The notes beneath the pieces were generated by a model that saw nothing but the letters and a program-made list of their open reading frames with translations, did no database searches and was not told the DNA's origin. DNA of 64,000 nt from Nereocystis luetkeana (taxonomy: Eukaryota > Sar > Phaeophyceae > Laminariales > Laminariaceae): positions 2,299,920 to 2,363,919 of the forward strand of contig JARUPZ010000017.1 in assembly GCA_031213475.1 (NCBI GenBank), given 5' to 3'. Shown one piece after another: positions 44,636 through 55,848 of the stretch; positions within the stretch are counted from its first letter, which is position 1, and each line of letters opens with the position of its first letter. The position numbers were made by a program, and so were the translations under genes.

Positions 44636-45971
44636 GTGAGGATTCGATGGTGCCGCCCACACGTGTTGCTGTCTGTTTACGGCTACGCAGGTCACACAAT
44701 TATCAGCCACCTGCTAAGGAGTGATTGCGCTTACCTGCATCTTCCCCGCAGCCTGTCCGTTTTGCGCCACGAAACTTCCCGCGCTCTCATCAACCGCACG
44801 GGTGACCGAGACCTCCCCCCCTGCACAATGTGGGCCTAAACTCTTCTTTGTGTGGAGACGTTGAACTATGTAGCTCACAGTCAGACGTACCGGACTGAGA
44901 GGCAGTGGATACCTCATGGGGTTTGGTACATTGCCCATTATCTTTGTAAAACATTGGTGCACGCCCACATTATGCAAGAGGGGGGGGTGTGCTGGCCGTC
45001 TGTGAGGGCGTTGCCAGAACGTTAGTGCTAAGGCGACGGCGAGGTCAACCATCGTTCCTGGCAAGTAGCTCAGCAGGGGCTTGCGGAAATCCCGATGTTG
45101 ATGGTAGATACGTGGGGTACGTGAATTCGTGTGAGCCGCCGCGCTTTCTATGACGATGTATTAAAGGCGCCCTTTGTTGTCAAGTAAGTACAAACAACAC
45201 AGATTCCTCTAACTCCGATATGTAATTGGTATGTGAGGCGTGCGGCACAGGGCGGTGCGACACTGCTCCGCCATGACACCGAGTGTGGTGTTCAGACAAC
45301 ACTGCTTTTGACAATGGAGCATGACGCGCGGAAAAACGGAAACACAAGGTACTGGTGCTACGCTAGGACGATTTCAGTCAGGAAGTCGTCCACAAGTGCT
45401 CTTGTTTCAGTCCGCCCCACCCGGGTCAAAAAGGCAACACTACTTAATACCGCGTATATAGAAACTCGGGCAAGTGGGTCCCGTATCCCACTCAAAGTTG
45501 GGCTTGGTTTGCTATGTCGGCACGCAGCGTAACAACCAGTCCCATGGCGTTGCAATATCGCGAAAGGCCTAAAGCTATAACACAAGCCCTCTACAAAGAC
45601 TGCACATAATCTGGATAACCCCCACAGTAGCCGAGTGGCTCTGGGTGGCTGAGAACCAAGGGCCTCACGGCGGCCGCCAACCGTAGCCTAAGTCGAAAGT
45701 ATAGCACCGAGCAGGAGTTGACCGTCCACCTCGAGACCAGCCAGATAAGCGAAAAAGCGAAACTACTACCGACTACTGTAGAGGCGGGGGCAGGCACAGT
45801 GTGTGAGCCCAAGCGAATCGTGTACGTTAACGTTGCTTCTACTGCAGTATTGAGTCTGTTAGATGTTCGTGTAAACCCCGCACGAGTGCGGCGGTAGGGC
45901 GCACACCTGTTGAGTTTCTGAGGCCCGTCAACACATGCTACGTGCGACATAGGGGCACACCTACCAGGTAC

Positions 45972-46225
45972 GCACCGTATGACACTATCACACTGCGTGA
46001 TAAGATAACACACCTCTTGGGACGAGTTTTTAGACCCGGCTTTCTCCAAACCGTGGGGTGCGCGCACAGCGAAAATGGTGGCTTTCGGAAGATTTCGTTC
46101 GAGAAGGTTAGCATAGGCGTATCGCTGGTCGTATTCAGTACCCCCTCCCGTTGTCGACAAACCCAGCTTCAAAACACCGTACGAGGGGTGTGTTGTCTTG
46201 CGTGTTATACGACTCGATGTATAAT
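45972..46225. mobile_element. MITE5, copy 2
   Basis: Left arm GCGTGATAAGATAACACACC...TTTTTAGACCCGGC; the right arm contains CGTTGTCGACAAACCCAGC and GAGGGGTGTGTTGTCTTGC, which pair with it imperfectly. Matches 40571-40816. TACCAGGTA at 45962 precedes it, as a double site precedes copy 1. Confidence 0.55.
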
Positions 46226-46437
46226 CATTTGTAGGCCATGGTAGTGCTCATCGGGTTACTGTAGCACGTTTTCTTCCCTCCATGACCAGTTTCTGAGTGT
46301 CACTGGGACTATAGTAGAGAGCTCCTCCAGTGAGAAGCCTCATAAATCGAGTCGGTGCACCTCTACCCTGGGGACCATCCTTGTTCGGGTTTGGTGTCTG
46401 GCGAAGACCTATGTCAACGCTTTCTGTCGGCCTCCAG

Positions 46438-46610
46438 GTCAAGAGGGGCGAGTTCCAGCGTGTGGACGTCATGCACTACCACATTTCCCCTAACGGGCAC
46501 TATGACGGCGCTTGGTCGGATGCGCAAGAGAGCTATCGAGGCATCATGCGGGACCCTGACATGATTAACTTCATCACGGTGCTGAGAGAGCCCCGGTCAC
46601 ACTTCCTGAG
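46438..46610 (+). CDS. Sulfotransferase exon 3 with 3'-phosphate-binding motif
   Basis: Acceptor TCGGCCTCCAG, donor CTGAG-GTGCGA. It encodes VKRGEFQRVDVMHYHISPNG, then HYDGAWSDAQ and INFITVLREPRSHFL. The stretch FITVLREPRSHFL matches the 3'-phosphate-binding segment of Gal3ST-type enzymes (ITVLRDP...F in animal members), and the His-rich DVMHYH block is the usual strand before it. The exon ends two bases into a codon. Together with the exon at 43834 it gives both halves of the PAPS site, making the family call firm. Confidence 0.8.
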
Positions 46611-48735
46611 GTGCGAGATGATCGAAGGTTTTTACGTTGTCTTGGTTCCGCGCAGTCCTTGTATGTCTTCCTGCGGATGTTCCCCACGCTGTATATTTGT
46701 ATTATTTCTTAGTGTATATACCGCTGAGTTGCTGGAATCCCGAGGGCAGCCTTCGCACATGGTGAACGTAAAGAAATATCATTCGGTGTGCCGAACCGTG
46801 ACAGAACTGCAATACATATATAGAGGGGAAAACGGAGGTAGGAAGGGGGGCAGAGGAGGAGGATGATATCCCGTTGCGGTCGAACCGATATGCGGACATG
46901 CAGGATGAGGATGCTTAATAGAATACCCCTCACGCTGGTATCCGGCAACAGTTTAGATTCACGCTTGATGCCTTGAGGTTGTGACTGACGTAACACGAGC
47001 TTCCCGCTCTCCGCTTGTTCATGCCCGTGCCCGTTTTCCGTTGTTCCGGGTGAAATTTTATATCTGGCAATTCATTTCGCTGGCGGGATCGAGAAACTAC
47101 TACTACTATTACTGCCAGCCTGTCAATAAGGTGCGGGGACGCGGGTAAGACATTTTCGCCAAAGTGTGTTCGAACTGACAGGGCTCCTCAACAAAGGGAT
47201 TACCCAACACCGCTGGAAATTGAAATTGTTTTAATACTATGTGTCAAGAAATCGTCTCGTACTCGTTAGTTAGTGCGTGGAAATTCTTTTTGATAAGAAG
47301 TATGTCAAGGTATTCACATGCTGTAGTAAATTATGACTAAAGTTCGCCCATCCCTACTTACTTTTCGATATATATCAGGTACCGGCAACGTATGACGTCT
47401 TGGCCGTAGTATTTTCGGACTGACAAGGGCTATAAAACTTGAGGAAATGCCTAAATATCGCAGGAATCGCTCGGCGTTATGCACCTGCTGTTCGATCCAT
47501 ACCTACTGTACTGGTCCAGCCCATGACACTGCTCGATGCCTTCTGCAACAACAGAGGAAGCAGCTCCTCTTGCCCAAAATTTGTTTTTGACCGACCAGGC
47601 GCCTCAACCCCCAGATTGCCGGACCACCATTAAAAAGTTTTCAATCCGTTTTCGTGAGATACCTACTACAGGAGTAATATGCCAAGGGATTGACTGTTCA
47701 CCGGGAATACTCCTTATTTTTTTGTTTTGTCCAAAACCAAAAGAACGTTTCGCGTGAGGAAAAAAAAGAAAAACTCAGTTGTGAAGCTTCAGGAAAACGT
47801 TGGTGCACTCCTACAGTAGGAGGTGTTTTCTATCGGGGGCCACGTTCATTTTTCACATGATGGGTTGCCAGGCGAGGTATAGCGTTCCCCAAGAGAGAAG
47901 CCCCATAGAGGCCGTTGCCCTTCTAAGGCAGATTTTTAGCAATGTTCTGAGGAAGACATTAGGTGCACACACCTTTCACATAGCTTGCCTCCCTCCGCGG
48001 GGAGACGACCGCGGCATTGCTTTGTGTTCTGGAAACAAGTGTGTACCCAGAAAACAGGGAGATTCCCCGAAACGTGCATGCGGTACCATAGAAGTAGCTT
48101 TAGCGTTCCAGAGCTGAAATCGACACAAATTATGGAACTGGTTGGTGCGTTTGGGCGGGATGCACACCTCCGTTTTCTGGCGGGTTTCCTTGCCATTGTT
48201 GCAATAGGCCTTCCATGGAACCGGACTTGGGGGTATAAGACAAACGCAGAGCGCACGTCAACGAATACCACTGCACCGAGGATCTGCTCGATGCAACGAT
48301 GTCTGCTTGGTGGGGATGTACAGATTGGTGCTGCGTCTGCCGCTGGGGGGCTATTTCTGGTTTGTCGCTACCGGTGTTTTCCCCTCTCGGGGCGAGCAGC
48401 TCCCTGATGCAGAGTGACAGCAACACCTTCTTGTGGTGGTGCAAACCGTGAAAATAAAACATCAAGGCCGTTTTTTAAGACTGTAAAGAACCACGGTGGT
48501 GTTCACTCCGCCGAGTAGCTCTGAGCGGGTGGGAAAGAAACACCCGAGCTGTTTCAATTTTGGAAGGCAATCGCAACATGCACCTCGTATGTCGGTAACT
48601 GTTATCGGTGGTGACGCCGGAAGTCAACCAAGCCTCGACTGCATCGATACGTTCCCCATACATACGCCCGTTTCCCCCACGCCAACCCCTGTTCCCGTAC
48701 CTCAACGTTTTCCACGACCCCGGTTGGTCGGACAG
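46611..48735 (+). other. Intron 3 of the sulfotransferase
   Basis: 2125 bp, no other gene recognised. MITE3-like scraps near 47865-47930. A short unseen exon here could explain the frame puzzle in exon 4. Confidence 0.4.
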
Positions 48736-48892
48736 CTCTCCATCGAGCAGTTTTTCGCGAAACCCACCTAGAGACCATCACAAGCTCGGCTTATTGCACA
48801 ACTCTCTCTCGTCGGAATTCGGGGTTAAAAAGCTGGACCAGCTGGAACACCTGATTGCGCACGATTTGTCGTCTTTCAACCTGGCGAGGAAA
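48736..48892 (+). CDS. Sulfotransferase exon 4
   Basis: With acceptor TCGGACAG the exon takes up the two bases left by exon 3 and reads on in frame: ...RDHHKLGLLHNSLSSEFGV, then LEHLIAHDLSSFNLARK before GTGTCG. HNSLSSEFGV is the conserved HN...EFG block of the family. Oddly, LSIEQFFAKP, which looks like the family's usual sequence just before that block, lies in another frame over 48736-48765 and runs into TAG. Either the splice is as modelled, or a one-base change separates the two frames. The donor is weak. Confidence 0.6.
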
Positions 48893-50281
48893 GTGTCGCG
48901 ACACTGAGTCGTACAGCCGTGTGGGACACTGCTGGACTACAAGGGATGGAGTGACTGTAGTGACACTTGTCGCTACGAGCGTGGTAGCAATCGTAGACCG
49001 GGGCATGTCGTATACCAGGTTCTAGTAGCTGTTACCTGTATATAATACGCCTTCACTCGTAGGCCTCCACTCCCGTTGTCAGGCCTATTTGCTTCGAACT
49101 ACACTTCAGTAATACTTAGGTTTATGTACAGTGTACGAGTAGCAGTGCACTAAACAGGGTAGCCTACTGTTCCTGTCGGCGATTTCTGGGCAGTATATTT
49201 CTGTTTTCAGCGTGTAAGTTAGCACCGGCGGCTCACGGCCATACCGCCGCTTGTTCCGGAACGCGAACAGCGTGCCTCGCCGAATTCACGCCCAAAAAAA
49301 GGAGGTACTAATCGGGTTTACGCGCTACTCATCCGATGGTCGACGAGCGCTACGTTTCTTCGTCGTAATATTAAGCCGTTGATGTCCACGCAACTATTGC
49401 ACCGTCCGCGATCGTCCGACGCTGCATGAGTGGGACAGGCTGGTTTCAACGATATAACCAAGTAAACCCGTCCAAAGGCTATCGATAGGTAGTGCAACGT
49501 TGGCCGGAATGATGAAGTGAATACACAACGAACACGCAGCACCCAAACCTCTCTTTAACGACAATTTAGGAGGAGAAGGTGCCTTCGCCTCGTGGCGCGG
49601 TCTCTCAAGGTGATTGGGAGATCAAAATGTGTTGACCAATCAAAATGTATCGACCCCTTCACCCACGCGTGCTAAGATAGAGGTTGTATCTTTCGGACAG
49701 AACGCTTCATATTGGTATTTCAGTTACCGCTAGGAGCTACTAATCGATTTATTTCGCGCTAGGAGTTGCATTGTTTGCCTTCTGAGGCATTTTTGCTTAC
49801 CGGTTGAGCTCCTCGAGTGATGTTCAACTGTCGGTTAATATGTTTACGTTTACCAGTAGAGTAACCGCCGTCAAAACTGTTGCATAGAAATACTGGTCGG
49901 TCTGCACGAACAATGTTCTTCCAGAGCATGTTTCAGCTGAAACGCTGCGATCTTTACAAGAGCTCATGAAATACGCCCCCAAGTTTGCTCGTACGAGCAC
50001 AATTGAATATACTACCCCGTAATTCGTGTAACGTCTGGTAGGATTAAGCGTATCATTTTGTTGAAGCCTTTGTTTTTGGTGATGTATGGAGATCACCGGG
50101 TGAGGAGCCTCAGAGAACAATAGCTGCTGCGCCTATTGTAGCATGCGTCCCGCCAAGCACAATGGTTTTCGTAGTAGCCGCGCGTTCGGGTTGTCTGCGC
50201 GCGTCGCCGTTTACTCCAATCAACACGGTAACCGTGGTTCGTCTATATGTCCCATTCCCCGACACTCCGCGAGGTGCAAAG
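48893..50281 (+). other. Intron 4 of the sulfotransferase
   Basis: 1389 bp. Right half of a decayed MITE3 at about 50045-50150 (GAGGAGCCTCAGAGAACAAT). Confidence 0.4.
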
Positions 50282-50452
50282 ATATTCCTGACGGAGCGGT
50301 ATGAGGAGGGTCTTATGGTGCTACGGCGTATCCTAGGCTGGGACATGATCGACATGACCTACTTGCCGATGAAAGTGACCGAGGCGGGGGAGAAGCGATG
50401 GGACGGCAAACGTTTGGCCAACAAGCCGTCCTTCGATGAACTCCCCAAAAAG
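50282..50452 (+). CDS. Sulfotransferase exon 5
   Basis: Encodes IFLTERYEEGLMVLRRILGW, then DMIDMTYLPMKVTEAGEKRW, DGKRLANKPSFDELPKK, with donor AAG-GTAAGA. LTERYEEGL-VLRR-LGW is the most recognisable C-terminal block of Gal3ST-like enzymes (compare LQEYFDESLVLLKDLLCW in animals). The acceptor GTGCAAAG at 50281 keeps phase 0 with exons 4 and 6; an earlier start up to 50142 is open but out of phase. Confidence 0.75.
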
Positions 50453-50737
50453 GTAAGACACTGAGGACGGGCGTGGTTCAGACCATAGCTGGTAGACAGC
50501 AGTAGCGGGACTATGTATAGAGCGTACGATCTGACCTGTAAACAAAACTGGTGCAAAATCACAGGGTGAGGCGGTGGCCTTCGACGAACGGAGCGCGATG
50601 TTGATCGCTACGATATCACCGAAATTGTTTGTCATTGGGGCGTGCATGATTTGCCTCTAGCCCTACACTCCCTCGGATACGTTCAAGGTCACGCGGGTTC
50701 TACTGGACCCTGTGCGAACAGCTCCCCCTCGAACGAA

Positions 50738-50885
50738 AACCCTGAACACGTTTCCAGGGTTGTTCTCGGATCGGGCCGAACCGCAAGGGCCGAGTCGAGG
50801 AAGGGTGGCCCGACCCGGCCAGACCCGGCTCGTGAGATTTTCAAAAAGTTCTGGACCCAACCCTTGGATCGGGTCATACGCCCGT
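50738..50885. repeat. GGGTC-rich repeat inside intron 5
   Basis: GGATCGGGCCGAACCGCAAG, GACCCGGCCAGACCCGGCTC and GGATCGGGTCAT; relative of 19336-20110 and 43135-43330. Confidence 0.55.
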
Positions 50886-51140
50886 GAAGATTCCTCTATT
50901 ATTGTTGTACGGCCCTGCTGGGATGAGATGAGCTCGCTGTGATTTCCGTTGCATGGTCGGTCGGGATTTTCGTCCGCAGGAACCGGAGAGCCCCGTGGCG
51001 CAAACACAATACATCTATGTTTCGTAGCGCGTGTCCGCAACAACAGTGCCGATAAAGATTGACTCTGTGAAGGCCCACACCTGGGGTATTGTTTTTACCA
51101 CGATGTGGCGTCGGCCGCTCGCTCTCCCCTGTTGACATAG

Positions 51141-51215
51141 GTCCAGAAACAAATCGACAGGTTAACGGAGCTGGACCGCTTGCTGTACGCTGCAGCCCAA
51201 GCGGAGTATGCGAAG
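51141..51215 (+). CDS. Sulfotransferase exon 6
   Basis: Twenty-five codons, VQKQIDRLTELDRLLYAAAQ then AEYAK, between the acceptor CTGTTGACATAG and the donor AAG-GTATAT. The LD-LLY-AA pattern is the helix that follows the LGW block in this family. Phase 0 on both sides. Confidence 0.75.
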
Positions 51216-51437
51216 GTATATAACACCAGGGGCGGGGGGGGGGTGCCTCTGAATTCCACGTGGCAGCACTGTTAAAAACCCACCTTTTAAAGTTTTGGAG
51301 ACGTGCGGACCAGGTAGAGATCGCAATGTGTATTATTGTGGACAAAAGCAAGGTTCATACACCTCGATTCTCTGAGGGGCTCTGATATTCTCCAACCCCC
51401 GGCCCGACTTTATGAAACATCGCGTGTATGCACGCTT

Positions 51438-51670
51438 GACGTGCTCTGCGATAAAGGTAGCACGTTTCCGGTATGTGTTTTTCTGAATCACGGGGTCCCT
51501 TAACCCAAAATCGACGGAACAGACAATCTTCTTGCGAAAACGCGTACAATGGGAGTATTCGTCGCGATGTAATTTGAGTTTTCCTGAAGTCGGTTCGCGG
51601 GTCAGATATGGAACTCCTTTAGTGAGGAGCCTCACAATATTCAGGGTGAACATCTATCGTAGAACGCCTC
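51438..51670. mobile_element. MITE3 inside intron 6
   Basis: GACGTGCTCTGCGATAAAGG to CATCTATCGTAGAACGCCTC; interior GTTCGCGGGTCAGATATGGA matches the family. Confidence 0.75.
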
Positions 51671-51771
51671 GCTTATGCTAACGAACAACCGCATGGCCTA
51701 GGAAAAACATGCAATCGCGAGAATGCATATAGCGATGAGGTTCCTACGATATTGGGTAGTTTTCCAGGCTC

Positions 51772-51864
51772 ACCCCTTTCGGACTGCAGTCCCGTTTTGG
51801 GGACAACCTCGCTCAAATTTTAAGTACTTCGTCCGCTAAACGGGGCTGTGGTTCTGAATGGTGA
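51772..51864. mobile_element. pbMITE inside intron 6
   Basis: CCCCTTTCGGACTGCAGTCC to GGGGCTGTGGTTCTGAAT; flanks decayed. Confidence 0.7.
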
Positions 51865-52377
51865 AGGAACCCCATGCGGTCTTAAATGTTTTCAAACAAG
51901 AAGGGCTATACCCCGATCGTAGCACGCTGAGGTCGTGCTTGACTTCGACAAGCCGGAAACACCGGCAAAGCGGGCTCAATGCGACGCCTGAAACTGCCTT
52001 GTCGATACCGCACAGAACGTAAGCACGGGGGCGAAACACATGCGGATCACGCCAGAAAATAATATAAGAATGACGTGCAAAACCTTGATTATGGGCTCGA
52101 TATCGCAAATAATCTTGCACGTACGTAGAAAGGGGAGAAATCCAAGTGTTGAATTTCTCATCTATCTGACAAACGTGTAGCGAAACTACGCTGGATTGGC
52201 ACGATCGTCCTGTCTGGGAATCTACCGATTGAATACGGCCATAGTACAGTAGCTACGCCTGGTGGATTGCAACCGGCGCCTTGACCGCAGTACCTAACGT
52301 TTTTTTGTAGTTCGGCTCCGACTGGCCGTGGTTTGCTCCGCAATGCCTGCTTTTGATCTCTTCGGCCCCTTTCGCAG

Positions 52378-52494
52378 CGGCTGCGACCTCTGTCCGACGT
52401 GATAGCCGCAGACTTGGAGGAGTTCCAGGGGCTGCCGAACGTTGTCCGCGATTACCTCGACGCCAACGACTCGAGCAAAGCAAATGCTATGTAA
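52378..52494 (+). CDS. Sulfotransferase exon 7, possibly terminal
   Basis: A strong acceptor (GGCCCCTTTCGCAG) joins in phase 0. The exon encodes RLRPLSDVIAADLEEFQGLP, then NVVRDYLDANDSSKANAM and TAA. The amphipathic DLEEF...VRDY helix suits the C-terminal end of the family. The stop overlaps a good donor (CTAT-GTAAGC at 52490), so the exon may instead continue; a candidate next exon at 52951-53024 does not join in phase. Confidence 0.65.
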   Translation, partial: RLRPLSDVIAADLEEFQGLPNVVRDYLDANDSSKANAM

Positions 52495-52950
52495 GCGAGC
52501 CTTGAAATAGCGGGAAGGAGTGCACACGTCAGATCGACAAGATCCTAATATCTATGCTGTTCTCAAAGACTACAACGCTGCCCCACCCAGGCAACATGGG
52601 CTCAATCTTACAGATCAAGAACACATACGAACATATCTCCCCGCGGGAAGTCTACTGCAGTTGTGGACTATCCGATGATTGTAAGCGAGGGAACATATGC
52701 TCTTTTTTGTTTTCTCGTGGGTAATTCCTACCCTACTGTCCCTTCTTCCTGTTGAGCGTTTCGCCCGTTGGCCTTGGTTGTGCCTGCGACGGCAGCGGGA
52801 AACCAACACCAAACCAACGCACTGGCGACGTCGTCGATCCGTCTCCTCGTAACAATTGCGACAATGAGGCACTAAACGATAACTGGCATGTGTATCCGGT
52901 AGTCTCCAGGGCGTGTGTCGGAATATCTTTCCAACGTCTTCCCCTGACAG

Positions 52951-53024
52951 GGTACTCACCACAACAGTGTGCTCTGACTGACACCGTCCTGGCGTACAAC
53001 GTGTGTTGCCGTGCCTGCCCACAG
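52951..53024 (+). CDS. Tentative extra exon
   Basis: A pyrimidine-rich acceptor (CTTCCCCTGACAG) and donor CAG-GTATCG bound an open stretch reading CALTDTVLAYNVCCRAC, which recalls the Cys-containing C-terminal tail of this enzyme group. It is out of phase with exon 7 as modelled, so it is left outside the main model. Confidence 0.2.
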
Positions 53025-53483
53025 GTATCGAGCGGAGTAGTACTTCGACCTAGTGCCGCCGCTGAACCCGTTTTGAGTGAGCCTACGCCACATCTCTCTT
53101 TGGTTAGGCGCAACGGGATAGACGGCTAGGAGCCCGTCTATGGGATTAATAGTGCACTGCTGCGGTACCGGAGGCAAAAACTCCTTTTGAAAGTGTCAAT
53201 TTGGTCCAGTCTCTCGACTTCAGTTTTTGACTCTGTTTAGCTTATTATCCGTTTGAGCGCTTGGCGACGCACGAGAAGATGTCTCTGCAAGAAAAAAGAA
53301 ACATACCTGGCACGTCGTTTAAGCGCACTGTAGTATGTTACAATATCCTCCAAGGAAAGATTCATAGGCCGAGAAGGGCAACATGCTTACTGTACTGCGG
53401 TGTCACAAGTTTTCGGTGTCTTTGTTTCGCGAAAAGAGTAGTTTTTGAGAGCCGTGTGCAGGCATGTCATTGAGCCGATCGAC

Positions 53484-53660
53484 CCGTAGGTCAACTGGTT
53501 AACGTCGAATACTACTATTATTGTCGAGGTTGAGGGATTCGAGTCTCTGGTTGTGTTTGGAGGTTTTAGTTTTCTTTCGTGTAGGCACAATTCGACGCGA
53601 GTCGACAAGGGAAGGAGGTGCTGAAACGTATCTCGCGATAAAATACAAGACGCCTCACAC
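53484..53660 (+). mobile_element. Old tRNA-derived SINE
   Basis: GTAGGTCAACTGGTTAACGT as A box region and GGGATTCGAGTCTC as B box, then AGGCACAATTCGACGCGAGT and TATCTCGCGATAAAATACAA as in the main SINE body. Strongly diverged, so an old copy or sister family. Confidence 0.55.
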
Positions 53661-54412
53661 CATTTGATGGCTCGCGCTGATCGGCGAGAAGGCAGAGATT
53701 TGGGGAGGTACGTATTTATGCGAGCAAAGTCCCAACAAGCGTTTTTCATTGCTGGCTTCGACGATACATCTGTCTTTGGGGGGTCTTACGCTACTACTAT
53801 CAATAGCGCGCGTTATTCAAACCGTACGCTGATCGTACAGAATGAGGACTGCTGTCAGCTGTAAGGTTAGCCGGCAGTGCTACTACGCCTCTCTCTGCTG
53901 TATCAGGGAGACGGTGGCGGGATAAGGGCAGACAGCATTGCCTCGAAGCTGGTGTGTGATCGTTTAAACACTAGAAGGGTCAATGGCCTGCTGCGTATCA
54001 TCGATTCAGCTCGGTCTGCTGCGGGAGCGCTTTTATGCTCGGAGTACCATGGCATTTATCGTTCTCCGAATTTCTCTAGGGTTGAGAGTTTGTTTCCACA
54101 AATAAACACGCCATCGTTTCTCGACCATGGTTTTCTGTCCGCGGTTTGCTGACGTCTGTTTTCTAACCGCAGGTTTATGGTCTCAGTTTTCATTTATCTG
54201 CCGTTGTTGAAACATCTACGCTCGAGCAAGCCGTGGTCGGGTAATCGCGGCCGTGGCTCCACGTGATGAGTCGCCCGCTGCTTCCCATCAATGCTCGTGG
54301 TTCTTCTGCCCGGGAAGGTCGGCGAGAAATCGTACTGCGCGTCTTCAAAATTCCCTTTCACTTGACCAAAGAACGGAGTAGCCTTCCAAGGCAACCGTTA
54401 CAACGTCTCCGC
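53661..54412. other. No gene recognised
   Basis: Short plus-strand frames at 53664-53864 and 53877-54152 without motifs. Confidence 0.3.
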
Positions 54413-54500
54413 CTAACCCATTTAGGACTGCAGTGGACATACCACTCAAATCCAAAGTGCTTTGCCCCCAAAACGGGACTGCAGTAGTACTAAAAGGGCC
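54413..54500. mobile_element. pbMITE, diverged
   Basis: CCCATTTAGGACTGCAGTGG to AAACGGGACTGCAGTAGTAC, then TAAAAGGG. Confidence 0.6.
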
Positions 54501-55117
54501 AAGCTCATCACGCCCACAGGCTCGGGGCGGTGGCCTCACACGTGCCCCCCGCCGCTGCCCACAAAGTGTCACAAAGTGTGGTGGTTCTGCTCGGTAAGTT
54601 CGGCCAGGTATCGCATTTTGCATATATATATCAAAGACGAGGCGACACTATTCCAAGACAGCTGGAAATACTCGTGACGTCTGGCTTGCATATTTATCAT
54701 GATGAGCCGCCAAATAAATCATTACGGTAGACAGCCGTAGACCATGATTTCTGGTGAAAACGATGTACCAGGTAGGTACACATTATATACAGAGAGGTCG
54801 TACACGACGATGGTAATTAGTATTATCAATATCTTCAACTTCCGAGACTTCTATGATGATTGTGATAGGCAGAGGGATGACATGTGTGTCGCTTGGCAAT
54901 ACACACACCGCTACCGCTCGAGCAGAGGTTACCAGTGCATTATCCCAGGCCTCACGCCAGAAGAGCCGACCTAGAGTAGACGTGCTGCAGTATCAACCAT
55001 GCTGCCCAAAGCACGTGCTCCCGATACCCAGCGATACCACTCTGCCGACCTTCGACTTTGCGAGAATTGTCTCCTCAGCTTAGGCGTGTAGACCATCTGC
55101 TGACAACCCGCCCCCAG

Positions 55118-55121
55118 TGCG

Positions 55122-55154
<33 letters not shown>
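55118..55154. repeat. GTT microsatellite
   Basis: Twelve GTT units. Confidence 0.9.
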
Positions 55155-55155
<1 letters not shown>

Positions 55156-55355
55156 CGGCGGCGATGCTGCTGGCGGTATATAAAAGGAGCTTGGGAAGGT
55201 AGGTGTCGTTGCAGCTGTGTTGTTTTTGTTGATGGTCATATGATATCCAGGTGCTTCCTGGTAACTCGCGAGGACTCAGCCCTTTCAGCTTCTGGTACCC
55301 TGGGGACGCGCGAGGATTCAGGCATGTAGGTTCAAGGCTGCGAGTCGTGAGTTAT

Positions 55356-55463
55356 TTTCACGGGGGGACACAGTAAATAGGGCCTACGTGACACGCAAAA
55401 ACCTGTATAGTTTACTATTTTGACGAACAACGTTGTGTCCCATTTACTGTGGTCCCTCGTAAA
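55356..55463. mobile_element. MITE1, diverged
   Basis: TTCACGGGGGGACACAGTAA to TTTACTGTGGTCCCTCGTAA; centre CACGCAAAAACCTGTATAG matches the 8821 subtype. Confidence 0.75.
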
Positions 55464-55708
55464 CAGTTGGAGTGATAGTCGGTCGTCAAATGAAAGTGCC
55501 GAATTTCCGACTGTTGTTAACTGTTGTTGTTGTCTGTCCTCATTATTAATAGTGGGAAGGCGAATTTTCTCACCGAAAAACACAGCTTCCAACGTTATCA
55601 GCTGCGGGGTGAGGACGCCATCATGCTTCGTGATGCTACAGCACACGTCGAGATATCCACAAAGTAAGTGCACGCACGCAAACCCATCTCTCTCGACGGT
55701 GCTGGCAG

Positions 55709-55848
55709 CCTCAACTCCGGCGCACCCGATGCCAACACTGATCGAGGAGATCGCGTCGGACAAAGCCCCGGCCATCAACGGCCCGCGGATCACTGTCACG
55801 CCACAGGGGACCGGTGCACTGGGGGATCTCTTCGATGATTTCGCATAG
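55709..55848 (+). CDS. Candidate terminal exon, unknown protein
   Basis: After CTGGCAG, an open GC-rich stretch encodes STPAHPMPTLIEEIASDKAP, then AINGPRITVTPQGTGALGDL and FDDFA before TAG at 55846-55848. Third codon positions are mostly G or C and the acidic end is protein-like. I do not recognise the family and found no partner exon; the minus strand is also open here. It may belong to a gene whose other exons are not recognised. Confidence 0.3.

Larger units (their letters stand above)
44031..46437 (+). other. Introns 1 and 2 of the sulfotransferase
   Basis: Intron 1 is 551 bp and intron 2 is 1802 bp, separated by exon 2 at 44582-44635. Decayed MITE3 remnants lie near 44310-44450 (GTTTTCGGGAGGGGTACAGA) and 46285-46400 (GCTCCTCCAGTGAGAAGCCT). 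A MITE5 copy sits at 45972-46225. Confidence 0.5.
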
